A stretch of DNA of 64,000 nt from the NCBI GenBank assembly GCA_963576475.1, contig OY754968.1, positions 15,713,116 to 15,777,115 of the forward strand, given 5' to 3'. The notes beneath the pieces were generated by a model. The model did not search any database, was not told the DNA's origin, and saw only the letters and a list, made by a program, of their open reading frames with translations. A program made the position numbers and the translations under genes. The stretch's first letter is position 1. The number at the start of each line of letters is the position of its first letter. This stretch comes from Molanna angustata (lineage: Eukaryota > Arthropoda > Insecta > Trichoptera > Molannidae). Shown one piece after another: positions 1 through 11,945 of the stretch.

Positions 1-740
1 ATTTTACTAACTGTATGAAGATTTCTATAAGTAGAAGCTTGTGTATGTTAGCAATTTACAGATGGTTCACCCTATATTAAAAATATTGATAGCATTCTCG
101 ATGAACTTCAATAAATATTTATGGAATTAAGAACAGTAAATCACAATTAATATATAATTCGTGATTAAATAAATATAAATATTTTACCAGAAAAACACAG
201 CAAGCTAACGATGGAAGCCTTCCAACCTTCCTACAAAAAAATTATTCGATTTCCGATGACCGTTTCGGCTTATAAGGCCATAATAAAAATAGTAAAAAAA
301 ATATAAGATACAACAAAAAGAAAAAACAATGATTCTGAGTCACGCCAAGTATAATTTCTAGACTTGTCGGCGTGTTCTCAAGACAATATCTATGTATACT
401 TTAAAAATAACAAACAACATTACAGTAAAAAGAGACATACAAATGTAACACAAAGATGATCTTCCAAACAAACACACACTCCTTGCTATGTTACAAAAGT
501 TATCTATTTAAAATAATAAAAAATAAATTAAATGAGAAAAAAGTAAAAGTACTCGAATACAAGGGAGGAGCAAATCATGTAAAATAAAATAAAATAAATA
601 AATAAAAAAAAAATGTGTTGATCACATAAATGTCAATAATAAATAAATAAATAAAAAAAAAATAAAGAAATGAATAAATCAATATACATTGTTATAATAA
701 GATAAAACAATTCACATTACACCGCAACACAATTACGAGA
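1..740. other. AT-rich sequence without a recognisable gene
   Basis: No coding sequence is supported here. Runs built from AAATAAA and AATAAATA units lie at about 583-680. Such runs are the usual 3' tails of CR1-like non-LTR elements, so older insertions probably end here, but no coding remnant could be tied to them. Confidence 0.5.
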
Positions 741-1235
741 CGACACGCAGGAATTTTCTCATGACTCCAAAGACAAACACGACATTCGGACAAAGACATT
801 ACTATTATTTAGCTCCAAAAATTTTTAATAAGATAAAAAGTGAAATTACGGACATACAGTTGATGAATAATTTGAAACACAAGAAAACAATAGAAACATG
901 GATTAGAAACAAGGGCATTATATACTGCGGAAACATGATCAAGCAACAATAGTTTATATTTTATTTTTATAATAGGTATATTTTATAAAAATACAAGTTT
1001 TAGTTAAATACAAGTTTAATATTTTTCTGTCAGATATAACGCAAAAAAAAAAAATTCTGCCACCTCGGTACAGGCTCAGCCTAGTGAGGTGGTGTATACC
1101 AAATAATACTATAAAAAAAATGTTTCATATAACTTATTTAAATTGTACTTTTTTGTAATATTTTTATTGTTTGTATATTGTTATATTTTGTTTGGTTTCA
1201 ATAATAAAAAAAACAAGACATATACCTATTATTAA
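741..1235 (+). mobile_element. CR1/Jockey-like non-LTR retrotransposon, 3' end only
   Basis: The reading frame at 761-952 encodes 63 residues that resemble the extreme C-terminus of a CR1/Jockey-superfamily reverse transcriptase: a FGQR segment, then YLAPKIFN, then a short charged tail ending in a stop. This is the region after the RT and thumb that normally reads FGQR...APxIxN. The RT core and endonuclease are absent, so the copy is strongly 5'-truncated, as is usual for target-primed reverse transcription. The 3' UTR that follows holds a stable hairpin (1060-1092) and fades into A-rich sequence near 1205-1225. Seen: the C-terminal motif and hairpin. Known: these clades have this C-terminus. 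Inferred: both belong to one insertion. The clade is uncertain. Confidence 0.6.
1060..1092 (+). other. 3' UTR hairpin of a non-LTR element
   Basis: CCACCTC pairs with GAGGTGG (7 bp), and an AGGC/GCCT stem lies inside the loop. A near-identical hairpin occurs at 15810-15842 with compatible changes. The repetition suggests a 3' UTR structure of one retrotransposon family, possibly recognised by its RT. Confidence 0.5.
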
Positions 1236-1309
1236 TAATAATATTACCGATCATTCTGCGACTGCTATATGCTTTAAAAAAAATGCTTAAAAATTAATGA
1301 CAAGAATAA

Positions 1310-2035
1310 TACTGCAAGGGGCCCTATCAAAATGGACTGAAGCACTCGAGAGATTTGGGCTGCGTATTAGCAGGACAAAGACTGATTTTATAGAATGCGC
1401 TTCCCAGATGGCACTGCTGTACCCAAGGTGACAAACTTCAAGTACTTAGGGTCGGTGCTCTCAGCGGATGCCAGTGTGGATACTGACGTCTCCCACAGAG
1501 TGAGCGTGGCTTGGAGGAAATGGAGAACACTCACGGGGGTTCTGTGCGATCGACGTATGCCAATCAAAACTAACGGCAAAGTTTATAAAACAGCTGAGAG
1601 ATCTGCCATGACATACGGTGCGGAGTGCTGGACAGCAAAATGTAAACATGAATCATGAAAAAGTAAAACTACATGTTATTGAAATGAAAATGCTGAGATG
1701 GGCAGGCGGGGTGACAAAGCTTGATAAAATTCGAAATGAGCTAGTAAAAGGAAGCTTTGGAGTAGCCCCCATACCAGAAAAACTCACAGAGAGCCGACTC
1801 AGATGGTATGGACATGTAATGAGAAGGCAAAATGATCATGTGGTATTACTCTGCTCTAGCACTCCCAGAAAACAGGAAAACAAAAGGACGTCCACTATCC
1901 ACATGGTGGGGTAGTATGAGTAAGCTCCATGAATAAAGCGCAAATACCAGCCCTGGCGCAGATCATCCTGGCGCCAAAGGATTAGGAGAGCCGACCCTAC
2001 CTAAAGTAGGACAAGGTCAAGCAAAAGAAGATCAA
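1310..2035 (+). pseudogene. RTE-like reverse transcriptase C-terminal relic, frameshifted
   Basis: Two overlapping frames (1395-1658 and 1618-1914) give the region after the RT of an RTE-type element: FKYLGSVLS, then VYKTAERSAMTYGAECW, then MKMLRWAGGVTKLDKIRNE, then RLRWYGHVMRR. This order is characteristic of RTE-clade proteins. The two halves are in different frames, so at least one frameshift lies near 1640. The segment at 1320-1390 (EALERFGLRISRTKT-like) precedes it and looks like the motif just after the YADD box. The end near 1960-2030 has a degenerate RADP-type tail. The copy is 5'-truncated, broken and certainly non-functional. It is the same broad family as the relics at 9065, 13430, 49117, 49633 and 62905. 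Confidence 0.75.
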
Positions 2036-2651
2036 TATCGATACCAGAGTAGTAAGATTTATTTAAGAATTACCTACCTTCTTTTTTAATAATAAACTAC
2101 TCTGGTGGAAGTACAACTATTCAAATATGGTATGAAAACCTTTAAAAAGTAGACTAGAACAACATTGCATATATCTGCCTACATTCCGAAAGTACATATT
2201 AAGTGTGAAAGCTAAGGTACCTATTAATTAAGATTGAACGAAGACATGTACATATGTAGGTATATGAATAGAATAGGAGTATGAATAAATGGTACCTATG
2301 CATAATCAAAATTATAACCAATAGCCAAATCACGCCGTTCACAGTAAATTAACCCCCGGGTATGCATTAGGTATAGGTACGTACACGTTGGAAACAGAGC
2401 AATTTACCAAATGGTTTTATTTCACTACATACCATAACGATAAAAATTGCAGAATCAAGTTCTAGAATGCTTAACACACTTAAAAAAGTCAGAGCGTTGA
2501 AGCTGAAAGATTTTTATTATGTTCAATGTTTTTATACATATATCACCCATAATGCGCTCGGCATAGAGAAGCAAGTGGCATACACCTCTTTCTTGGATAT
2601 ATCGGGAATTCTTTGTTTTTTGCAATTTTGACAGCATTTACCTACATAGCA
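2036..2651. other. No gene recognised
   Basis: AT-rich sequence with repeated GTAGGTA words typical of lepidopteran non-coding DNA. No coding or structural signal was seen. Confidence 0.4.
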
Positions 2652-2836
2652 GATGGGTGGCGGCTGAGCGGTTAGTGCGCTGAGCTAGTAAATCTAGCGG
2701 TTGCGAGTTCGAATCCTGCCACGACCGATTTCGTTTACCTATAGCACTAGCATATTATGCTTAATTTTGGGAATGTATGAGGATGTAAATGTACCTACTT
2801 CTTGCAAACAAGGACATTTTCATTTTTTTAAAACAA
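2652..2836 (+). mobile_element. tRNA-derived SINE, family A copy 1
   Basis: The first 75 or so bases read like a tRNA: GGCTGAGCGGTTAG matches the D-arm/A-box, and GAGTTCGAATCC matches the T-arm/B-box. A shared non-tRNA body follows (CCTATAGCAC... then AAGGACATTTTCATTT). The same head and body recur at 44203-44378. In that copy the anticodon loop is TTAGTAA (AGT), so the head may come from a threonine tRNA. The common body and the imperfect stems argue for a SINE over a tRNA gene. The A and B boxes would form an internal RNA polymerase III promoter. Confidence 0.8.
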
Positions 2837-3639
2837 AAAGAAGTAAAATTCCATTACAAATTATAGTGTTGCATACCCGAATAATATACACAGTTAAGTT
2901 AGTCTAATCGGTAAAAACAGGGATGTATCCCCTACCGGTGGCATTCTCAACTGGCAAGCATATACTAGAAATATCTATGTACTTCTTGAGTTTTAAAAGA
3001 TTTTCATCAAACTAAACTACAGTCGTTTTCAAAAGAATATAAATAAAATTTAAATTATGTTTCCTATATTCGGTTTTGTAATTTGTTAATGAATGCCTTT
3101 ACATTTAGATCACACCTTTTAACATGTCTGTCCGTACTGGAATTTAAAATCGATTTTTTACTGATTTCTTGACCAGTTAGAGATCTGAAATGGGATTGAT
3201 TTCAGAGTTTGTGTAGGTATTCACGATGACAGTGCATGTTTTCAGTTTGATTTTTTGGTGCAATTGAACGATTTTATACAAAGTAAACGATAATGTAAAA
3301 ATATCCAACAATCCTACTTATTACATAAATATTGAGTTTGGACATCCCTACACTAATAGAATTGATTAATTACAATGTACCACGACAATCCACCAGACAG
3401 ACGGCACCATTTTATTACAACAATACACGTACACAGACAGAATATTAGTCAGTCGTCTCCATAATATTGGAAATGAAGACTCTTATTAATTTAGGTGACA
3501 TTTTTATGCTGTTCAAATATAAATATAAACGGACGATATCCTTATATTTTATGAGAGAAACAACTTGTGATATTTTCAGTACGGATTTGTATATTTTTTA
3601 TTGTAAAATTTTTGTTTTTATATATCTTTTTTGTTTTTT
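2837..3639. other. No gene recognised
   Basis: AT-rich sequence. No coding sequence, repeat unit or RNA structure could be supported. Confidence 0.4.
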
Positions 3640-4005
3640 TTATTATTAACGTGACACTGCTATTTTTTTTCTACTAATGATACTTTTTATTCTATGTTTT
3701 GGTTGATTTTGAGTCCATATGTACATAATTTTTTTATGTTTGCATACGTACCTATATTGATTTTTTTATTTTTGAATTTACTGTTTTGGTTTATTTTGGA
3801 TCCATATGTATATCTTTTTTTATGTTTGCTTACAACTATTGCTTTTTTTTAATTTTTGTCTTACTGTTTAGGTTTAAGTTTTATTGCCAGGTGTATACCT
3901 AATTGCTTTTTTATTCTATCTTTTATTATTTTCAATATGTGTTTTTATCTATGTATGTAAAAGGCATTTTATGCCGTGTATAAATAAATAAATAGATAAA
4001 TAAAA
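3640..4005 (+). mobile_element. Probable CR1-like 3' UTR and tail
   Basis: A T-rich stretch ends in a phrase of the type AAAGGCATTTTATGCCGTG followed by (AAATA)n at 3978-4000. A similar ending (GGCTTACGCCGTAT then (AAATA)n) closes the RT-bearing copy at 21085-21137. No RT coding remains. The call rests on the shared ending, so it is tentative. Confidence 0.4.
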
Positions 4006-4139
4006 CCAGGAGTATTTTTATGAATTTCTCTTATCATTCCAACGTGAATAATACTTTGAAAGTGATGTCCATTTTCTTATGGCGATGGTAAAAATGTATT
4101 ATTTTCAAACGATCTGTATTTCATTTTTTTTAAATATAT

Positions 4140-4310
4140 AGAACTTGATAAGGGAAGCATTGATAAGGGTACTCAATAAGAAGGCATAATTGTCGAACGT
4201 TGCGCATGCGCATAAAGTGATCACGTAAACCAGCAGATGACAGGTCTTAACGCCTGTAGGTGCCTTGAGTTCCTGGTTCTTCTATAATATTCCAACATCG
4301 TCTCTATTGA
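4140..4310 (-). mobile_element. MITE fragment, family M1
   Basis: The block 4160-4250 is the reverse complement of 17996-18075 and resembles both ends of the element at 13085-13362. The shared core includes TGATCACTTTATGCGC and CGCAACGTTC. Only one end is present; it adjoins a flanking segment (GAGTTCCTGGTTCTTCTATA) also found beside the 13 kb and 18 kb copies. Confidence 0.55.
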
Positions 4311-4339
4311 AATATTGAAAAATTGTCAAAAACATCTTG

Positions 4340-4600
4340 TTATTGTCAAAGTTTCAGCGAAATAAAGAAATCTATTTATACTACATATTATGTACCTTAA
4401 TTAAATTTTATTCAAAATCTTGTTCCACCTAGTTATAGTTTCACTGACGTAAAAAAATGTGTTTATATAAACTTGTTTTCATTTTATTTAAAATATTGTT
4501 ATAGTTATAGTTTCACTGATGTACAGAAAACGTGTTCATGTTTTAATTTTATTTAAAATTTTGTTATTGTTAAGTTTCACTGTAATATAGAAACGTATTC
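4340..4600. repeat. Short imperfect tandem repeat, about 65-75 bp unit
   Basis: The phrase GTTTCACTG recurs at 4438, 4510 and 4574, each time followed by a T-rich block with TTTATTTAAAAT. A more diverged unit precedes them. The units differ from one another, so the array is old. Confidence 0.55.
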
Positions 4601-5433
4601 TTTAAATGGAAGTATAAATATATATTTTTAATCATCATTAATAAAGCCAAATTCATAAAATTCAGTAGCTTTTGAATAGGTGATAATTGTTGATAACTAG
4701 ATAATAAGCTTATTCAGGTAGATAAGCAGGTACTTACTTGTTTTAAAAATTAGTGGGTACCTACATTTCAGAATTTAAAGAACACAAAGAACCCTTATTT
4801 GGATTTTATATACATTGTTCAGCATAAATTATGTTATTTGTATTCAGATACAATAAAAAGGACATGTGAATTTAAATAAAAATGATATTAGTGAGTTTCA
4901 CACAAAAATATAATTAGGTATGCATCATTACGGAAAAAAACTCTCAAATATTTTAATAAAAAAGGGTTTAATAATATTTAATTGAAAATGTTGTCACTTG
5001 ACAATGATAAAGTTGTTATACTTGTATTTTTTGAGCTTACATAATTATTATTATAGTAACTTTTTTTTTCAAAAGTTGTTAGTCATAAATGGAACAGATC
5101 TCTTAACATGCAAGAGATTAATTAAATATCTTGGTATTTCGAGGTATTTAAAGATATTGTTATGGGCAGCATTTATTTATTTATATAACATGTCATTCTT
5201 GATTTTAAAAAATATTCAATTCTATAGACCCGAAGAAAAATTTAACAATTTATGATTAAACTAGAAAGTTATCAACAAATGTAGGAAACTGGCACACGTA
5301 TTTTACAACCACATCACCAAAAAGACAATATATTTGAATATAATTATTAACAAAACCACAAAAACACTATTTAGCATATTTTCGCCTCTCATCAATTGAT
5401 ATGAGGGTGAATAAAATTGTAATTAAACGAGTG
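4601..5433. other. No gene recognised
   Basis: AT-rich non-coding sequence. An open frame at 4998-5255 is hydrophobic through base composition alone and has no recognisable motif. Confidence 0.4.
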
Positions 5434-5946
5434 GGTTTTGGCCAACGTCATACTCCTCACTAGCAAGTCTTTCTAAAAGTATTCAAATTTTCTATGGAAA
5501 ATTATCAGAATTTTCATGAACTGAGTTTGTTAAATTATTTTTGATTAAAATATCGTGTTATGAAAACTAGATAAGTCTTCAATGTCTTTTCGTGAAAGTG
5601 ATATTAAAAATATCAAATTTTAAGTTTTCTGAGCTTGGGTTCACCTTTAAATATTTGACAGTTATAAAAATGAGGAACACTGATCAGATATCCTTCAAAA
5701 TCTTATGGGGTCTAAGAAACTATTAGATAGGTATACAAATTTGGACAGTTTGAAAAAAATCGAATGAGTAGGTACCTACCTAGTCTAAAGACGATAAAGT
5801 AGAATAAACACGCCGTAGAACATAGCACATACATTGTGATGAAACTTTCAGAATACAATATCAGCATGATACAAGTTGATAATCTGAATAAAAAAATACC
5901 TTTAAAATTGTGAATTCATAACTCCCCTAAGAGTAGAGAGGAGTAA
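5434..5946 (+). mobile_element. Solo copy of the satellite-bearing element family
   Basis: The left end reads AAACGAGTGGGTT then TGGCCAAC, matching the outer ends of the 15.8-kb structure at 26891-42701. The right end is a short hairpin (ACTCCCCT...AGAGGAGT, about 5932-5946) matching that structure's inner ends. The body is the inverted counterpart of 26058-26628: TCTATGGAAAATTATC and the AACTTTCAGAATACAATATC stretch align in reverse. No satellite monomers are present. This copy therefore shows the unexpanded form of the element. No transposase is encoded, so it is non-autonomous. Superfamily uncertain. Confidence 0.65.
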
Positions 5947-6444
5947 AAAAAACAAACACATAAATTAAATTAAATAAGTAGGTACTTACTATAATAGAAA
6001 AATCGCCGTTTGTTTTTTTACAGTGTTACTTTATCATGGTAAATTCAACCGTGAGGGTGGACGCCACTTATCGTAAATAAAATAAAATCCGTGTTGAGAA
6101 TCCGACCTCCGCTTTCGAAAAATGTATTCTCCGGTCACGAAGAGATTACACTCAATTGAGACATTTTTATGTATCTATCAATAGGTCAATTTCATACAAC
6201 AATATTCAAAATTTGTTCATGCAAGACTAATATAATTATAATTTAGTTTCTATGTATATTTTACGTGTTCTAACATTTACCATAACTTCACACTTTTATA
6301 TCAATCGCTGAGCTAGTAAATCATCATATATTCATCTTGGAAAAAAATCATTGCAATCAGGGAATCATATCGGATATCGGAATCATATATTACTTATAAA
6401 GATAGGATAGAGAATGTACAAAACAATTATTTGAAATACTAGAA
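5947..6444. other. No gene recognised
   Basis: AT-rich sequence with no supported feature. Confidence 0.4.
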
Positions 6445-6583
6445 CTGTAGACGTAAGTAATCATTCGATAACTATCGCCTTTCTGCACAACACCATAAAA
6501 TTATGACTTTAGAAAATCGAAGGATATTTGCTGATAACATAAATTGATAAATAATAAAATAGACTCTATCGACCTACTTAATT
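6445..6583 (-). repeat. Interspersed repeat R2, first part of an interrupted copy
   Basis: The block from CGATAACTATCGCC to GACCTACTTAATT aligns with 16372-16495. The rest of the repeat resumes at about 8093, after an inserted CR1-like element. See 8093-8460 and 16365-16840. Confidence 0.65.
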
Positions 6584-8092
6584 TTATTTATTTATACATC
6601 TTCTTGTACATAATATAAACAAATATAATTGTACACTGGCGGGCTTATTGTCATTAGGCAATTTCTTCCAACCAACCAGATAACAAAGTATGACAACATT
6701 GATACGTACAACAGCAAAAGAATAGCAGTAAAAGATAACAAATAAAATATATATTACACTTAAATACTATTAAAACAAAAAAAAATAATAATTCATGTCA
6801 AGAAAAAAGGATATGGTAAGGATAGGAGAGTAAATCGGGATCTGGTGTTCAAGGATAAATATTCCTTCTTTAGTTTTTTCTTGAAAATACAAAGTGGAAG
6901 AAGAGCTAAGAAAGTCTGTATTATGGATAGGGATGGATAGTGTTGCACGTTCAGTAGATCGGAGTGGAAGTCCATGATTGGATAAATAAGTGAATTTGCT
7001 TTTGAGGTACTGTGGCAGGTTTGGGTTAGAGAGAATATTGTACAATAGTGACAGAATGTGTATATTGCGCCGCTGACGAATCCTGGGCCAACAAAGAAGA
7101 TTGCGGTAAGATGATATGTGATCAAATTTTTTCAACCCAAAGATGAATCTGATACTTATATATTCTGAAGACGTTCAAGTTTATTGAGATGCACTTCATT
7201 TGCATCCAAATAGCATACATCGGCATAATCAAGCAATGGAAGAAGAATTGATTGAGCTAGAGTTATTTTACAATGGAATGGAAGGAAATTTTTAAGTTTA
7301 TTAAGTGAATATAGGGCAAAGAAAATAGATTTACTAACATGCGATACCTGTTCATGCCACAAAAGGTCATCATCGATAAAGATTCCAAAATCTTTTACAA
7401 CCCTGGTATAAGGAATACATTGGTTATTGATATACAGCAGTGGGAGTTGCAAATTCCTTATAAATGACAGCAGACGAGGACTACCGATTATAACTGACTG
7501 GGACTTAGTCAGATTAATAAGAATACCATGATCCGATGACCAAGAAGAGATAAATTTAAGATCTTCATTCATGTGAAGAACTGCATTGTTAATATCAGAG
7601 GTATTGAAATGGAAATATAATTGAAGATCGTCTGCAAAAAGATGATATTTACATCTGAGGTTTGTAGTAATAGAATTAATAAATATGGAAAATAACAGTG
7701 GAGATAAAACTCCACCTTGCGGTACTCCAGACAGCAAGGTGGCATAATCAGAGGTAGAGTTAGCTATCTTTATGCATTGTTTACGATTGCCAAGATAACT
7801 GGTGAACAACTCCAATACTGGCTGAGCTATGTTTAGCGAGGACAACTTAGCAAGAAGAATGTCAAAATCAACGGAATTAATCGCGCTACTGAAATCGATT
7901 AGTGTGAGAATTATAAGTTGTTTATTGTTCATAGCACGTCTAATGTCTTCCGTAATCTTAACTAGTACAGTTGTGGTACTATGACCTGCTTTGAAACCAG
8001 ATTGCAATGGATCAAGGAGAGAATTAGAACATAACCATGGATTGAATTGATTGAATACTATCCTTTCAGTAACTTTAGATAATATTGATAAA
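6584..8092 (-). mobile_element. CR1-like non-LTR retrotransposon, RT domain and 3' end
   Basis: A frame at 7156-8007, open in-frame to about 8092, encodes a reverse transcriptase core. In order it shows QSGFKAGHST (RT motif region), LTLIDFSSAINSVD (motif A; the usual F.KAFD.V is altered to INSVD), SGVPQGGVLSPLLF (motif B') and HLFADDLQLY (catalytic FADD, motif C). DFGIFIDDDLLWHEQV and LLDYADVCY thumb motifs follow. The C-terminus continues in two other frames at 6770-7135 (LPLRST, then IPIHNTDF), so it is frameshifted. The 3' end is an ATAAATAAAT tail (6584-6597). The RT N-terminus and endonuclease are missing. Comparing the host repeat with its uninterrupted relative at 16495 fixes the insertion limits. 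This is a dead, 5'-truncated copy, probably CR1/Jockey superfamily. Confidence 0.8.
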
Positions 8093-8460
8093 ATTATATC
8101 ATTTAACTGCTCATCACGTCACACCAGGAATCTATTACCATTTGAGTTACATGTATGTAAAACAAACTATTTACAGCATGCATTTATTCACAGAACTTGC
8201 TAAAGTTACAATATGTTCTTTAAGAATATAGACCTCTCTAATACATACATATGCCTATGATTGGATTTAACTAATCAGTTATAAAGTCAATTAATGCCTC
8301 TCTGGCTTCTGATGAGTAGTGTTTTCGTAAAGCTCTCCTCTCTCTCTTTCCATCCAATTCCTAATATCCTTCCCATTCCTTTCCCTATAAATCTGCCATT
8401 ACAATTTACATATTAGTTTACTTTATCAGTCCTCTAATGGAGTACTAAATTATTCTTGTT
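8093..8460 (-). repeat. Interspersed repeat R2, second part
   Basis: It aligns with 16500-16830 through CATCACGTCACACCAGGAATC, TTCACAGAACTTG, TTCTGATGAGTAGTG and GTCCTCTAATGGA. On the minus strand a partial frame (RKHYSSEAREALIDFI) is mirrored in the other copy (HKHYSPEATKALNLII). R2 may therefore have been coding once. I do not recognise the protein. Confidence 0.6.
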
Positions 8461-9064
8461 TTACCTGTAATTAAGACTAAGAAACTACCAGAAAGCCCGA
8501 AATATTAATAGTCATTGCATTCATCATTATAATCTGTAGTTAATAGACGAACTTTTTAAACTTACGCTATATAAAAATGATCTTATATTTAACACTCATT
8601 TTGTTTAACGGAGAAAATAAATTGTTTATTAAGTGTGCAATGAAATGAAACCTCCGCGGATTCTCGGAGCCGTATCTAATCACCATTAGCTTTACATCAA
8701 AGGAATTGCGGCCTTAACTACAGCACTTCCTTTCTTACCCTAATAAATGAAATTTGTTGTTCTATTTGAAGTAGTTTTTCTGCTTAGTAATGACTTTTCT
8801 GAACACGTTATGGGATAAGTGTGAGGAGACAAGTAATACCAATCTGAATTGGGAACGTGCCATTATTGTGACACTATAAAAAAGAAAAACAATTTATAAA
8901 GGAGAAAAGGTCGAATAAACATTAACCTACTGATGTACAACTATGACTAGACTAAAATCTCTATAGCTCTAAAAGATTATCTATGTAGTTGCGTGCTAAA
9001 TGTTTATTCGAACTTTATCCTGTAAGATAAAATTCAAATTACGATTATATTACTACATTCTTCT
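8461..9064. other. No gene recognised
   Basis: AT-rich, apparently unique sequence. Nothing could be supported. Confidence 0.4.
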
Positions 9065-9565
9065 TTTTTTGTTTCAATCTTGGGAATCGGTTGGCAGCAA
9101 AGCGATGCATATCTTCCTCCACTACGCTCGATCTTCAGCGACTCTCATTAACTCTGCGTAGGAGGTACACTTCATATCCTCGCACACCCTTTCTAGATAC
9201 CCCCGGCGGGGACGCCTTCTGCCAGTTGTTCCCTCAACCATTCCTATCAAGATGATGTGTAAGAATTTCGCAATTCGTGTCGCAACACATGGCCTATATC
9301 TATATGTCTTTTTAACATGGTGTTTAAATCGTGACTGGTCTCTTCAATTTTGCTGAGAACCTTATCATTTGTAATATGGTCTCTCCAAGACATGTCGAAT
9401 ACCTATCCGTCGGTATATTCATATCTCGAAGTCCTCCAATCTTTTATGGTTTCATTCACCTATGCACCATATCTCACAAACATATAACAAAATACTCCAC
9501 ACATATACATATCTTAACAAGATCTTTTCGAAGTTCAAGGTCCATTTTGTTGGATTCAAAGATCT
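9065..9565 (-). pseudogene. RTE-like RT C-terminal relic
   Basis: Read on the minus strand, with several frameshifts and stops, this gives the post-RT order of an RTE-type protein: a LLYVCEIW segment, an EDFEIWIYRR-like stretch, TNDKVLSKI, then HIxIGHVLRHE. It ends with GTTGRRRPRRGYLERVCEDM and a tryptophan-containing tail near 9100. The GRRRPRRGYL block with the following ..CEDM is also seen in the relic at 13430-13610, so both come from one subfamily. It is non-functional. Confidence 0.7.
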
Positions 9566-9784
9566 TGAATTTTTTGTTGAAGGCGAGTTTTTTGTGCTGA
9601 ATACGTCGTAGTTTTGCTTCGTTAAAATGAAATATTTCTTGTTTTTATTTTTTTGATTAATTGTGATTATTGACGATTTTTGTACGAGCTACATTATCAG
9701 AATTTATTGATATACTTGTAACATGGTTAATCATACAGCGACTGAAGTTAAGAAACTGGAAAAGTAGGCATCTATGTATGTATA
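9566..9784. other. Short unannotated spacer
   Basis: AT-rich sequence between two non-LTR relics. No feature was seen. Confidence 0.4.
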
Positions 9785-11945
9785 GTGCTTTCAACCCGCC
9801 AATACTTACTTACTTAACGAGTCCGAGTACTTCTCACTAGGCCTTCCCACTCCAGAATACAGCAACCGCAACGGCATTGTCATTAACCATCTTCAAGTCC
9901 TCTGCGTCGCATGTCATTGGCATATCTTGACAGATGAGGAGGTGTTCGTCAGTTTGTATCTCGCCGCAATTGCAGGAAACATCCTCTTCCACCCTAATAC
10001 CCCACCTTAGCATGTTCTCTTTGCATCTTGTCACACCGACGCATAATCTATTAAGTGTCTTCCATGTCAGGTAGGGTAGTTGGTGTCCCGATCCCAAACT
10101 TTCCGACAGGTCGACCTGATCTCCAGCGTATTGCGCTTGCCAAAGATCTTTCCTTGCCCTATCTGGTGGTAGTTTTAGGGGGGATGTAATTCTAAGAAAG
10201 CTTTTCCTTGATTTTAGTCTTGCTACCGGTGGTTTGTGACCAAACAAAGGATGTCTCGGGTCCGTTTCCTGTTTATGTCTCTCTGCATTCGCAGCGACTT
10301 CCCTTCTGATGTTCGGAGGGGCAATACCTATGATCGGGTATATGTCACTTACTCGAGTGGGTTGTAAGCATCCAGATATTATTCGTCCTGTCTCATTGAT
10401 GGCAACATCCACATGTTTAGCGTGTGACGAAGAGAACGATACCGGAGCCGCATATTCGGCCGCAGAGAAACACAGTCCAAGGGCGGAAGTGCGCAGGGTG
10501 GACGGTTGTGCTCCCCAGGTTGACCCTGTCAACTTTTTGATTATGCTATTTCTGCTGCATACCTTCTGCTTAGTATTTAAACAGTGGTCCTTATATGACA
10601 GTGTGCGGTCCAATGTAACTCCCAGGTATTTGGGGGTAAAGCAGTGTGTGAGTCTTTCACCCCTCCATGTCACGCTCAGTTCCCTAGAGGCATCTCTATT
10701 GCGCAGGTGGAATGCACAAATTTGAGTCTTAGATGGATTTGGTTTTAAGTAGTTCCCGTCATAATAATTTGCCAGATGTTCAAGAGCCTCGGTGAGTCTT
10801 GTCTCAATGTCTTCGAAGGCAACACCCTGAGCAGCAATCGCTGTATCGTCAGCGTATATAAATTGTTGCGTATGAGGCGTTTTAGGTTGGTCATTGGTAT
10901 AGATATTGTACAGAATTGGGGAGAGTACACTGCCTTGTCGAAGCCCATTTCTGCGATTGTTCAACATCAAACCTATAAATGAGGTGAGTTTACGATCTCC
11001 TGTAAAGTCAAAAACCTTTTTCAAAAGCACTCTATGATTAACTGTGTCATAGGCAGCAGTAAGATCCAAGAAAGCAACTCCAGTTATCCGCTTAGTTTCA
11101 AAACCATCCTCTATGTACTGTATCAGGTTCAAGACCTGTCCACAGCACGACTTTCCCGGTTTAAAGCCTGCCTGCTCCCGGATCAAGTTCTCATCAACAT
11201 ATTGGGATATTCGGTTAAGGATCATCCTTTCCAATACTTTATATAGATGACATAAGAGGGATATGGGCCTATAGCTTTTAGGATCTGTTGGCTCTTTTCC
11301 TGGTTTCAAAACAGCAGTTACCTTCGCCTTCAGCCAAACTTTAGGGCGTATCATTTTTTGAACGCACGAGTTCATTAGGTTGCATAGCCAGTTGAGTGTC
11401 TTTGGGCCAAATTTCTTTATTTGTTCTACCCTAAGCTCATCCAAACCTGCCGCTCTGTTGTTCTTAAGGTGGTCTATGGCGGTGGTTAGTTCAAGTAGGT
11501 TAAAAGGTTCGCCAAGGAAAGTATTTTCATAGTCAGGCTGCGAGGCGTTCCACTTCACCTTTACTCCTTTTATTCTCTTAGTTTTACCGTTTATGATGAG
11601 TTGGTGGGCTACTTGGTTTGGGGTGACAGTGGTGTGATGTTGAGGTGGTACAGTAGGGTCGTTGCTTAAGTTTTTCAGTACCTTCCAAGCTCTTCTACTG
11701 TTCTGTTTCATATCCAAATTTTCAACTAAATTACCCCACTTCTCTCTTCTGCCCATTGCAACCGCATTCAGCAGTTGTTCACCCATTTGCAAAGTATCAT
11801 CCGAAAAAGGATCGGTCTCATAGAGGTTTTCATATTTAGATAAAAGTTCCTTGCAGTCTTCTGTCAAACCTGGAATATAATTGGTACGACATCCTCTTGG
11901 GATTTTCTTCCTTGATACGGTCAATCCAAACGCGCCAATCCAAAG
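9785..11945 (-). mobile_element. 5'-truncated non-LTR retrotransposon with 695-codon RT ORF
   Basis: A long open frame (9837-11924) begins abruptly; its first codon is not a credible start. In order it holds a linker, NNRAAGLDELRVEQIKKFG, AVLKPGKEPTDPKSYRPISLL, EQAGFKPGKSC, GVAFLDLTAAYDTVNH (motif A), LRQGSVLSPILYNIYTND (motif B'), FIYADDTAIAA (catalytic YADD), CAFHLRNRDA, FTPKYLGVTLDRTLSY, and a C-terminal CNCGEIQTDEHLLIC zinc-binding motif. The endonuclease is missing. Between LMLNNRRN and GLRQGSVL the family normally has about 15 more residues, so a small in-frame deletion is likely and the RT is probably inactive. The 3' end carries an AAGTAAGTAAGTA tail at 9804-9816. Jockey/CR1 superfamily is my best placement; the exact clade is uncertain. 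Confidence 0.85.

Noticed and set aside
9837..11945. Target duplication of the form TTGGCG around the 695-codon RT element
   Set aside because: The 5' match lies in what could equally be element coding sequence, and the two sides differ after six bases.
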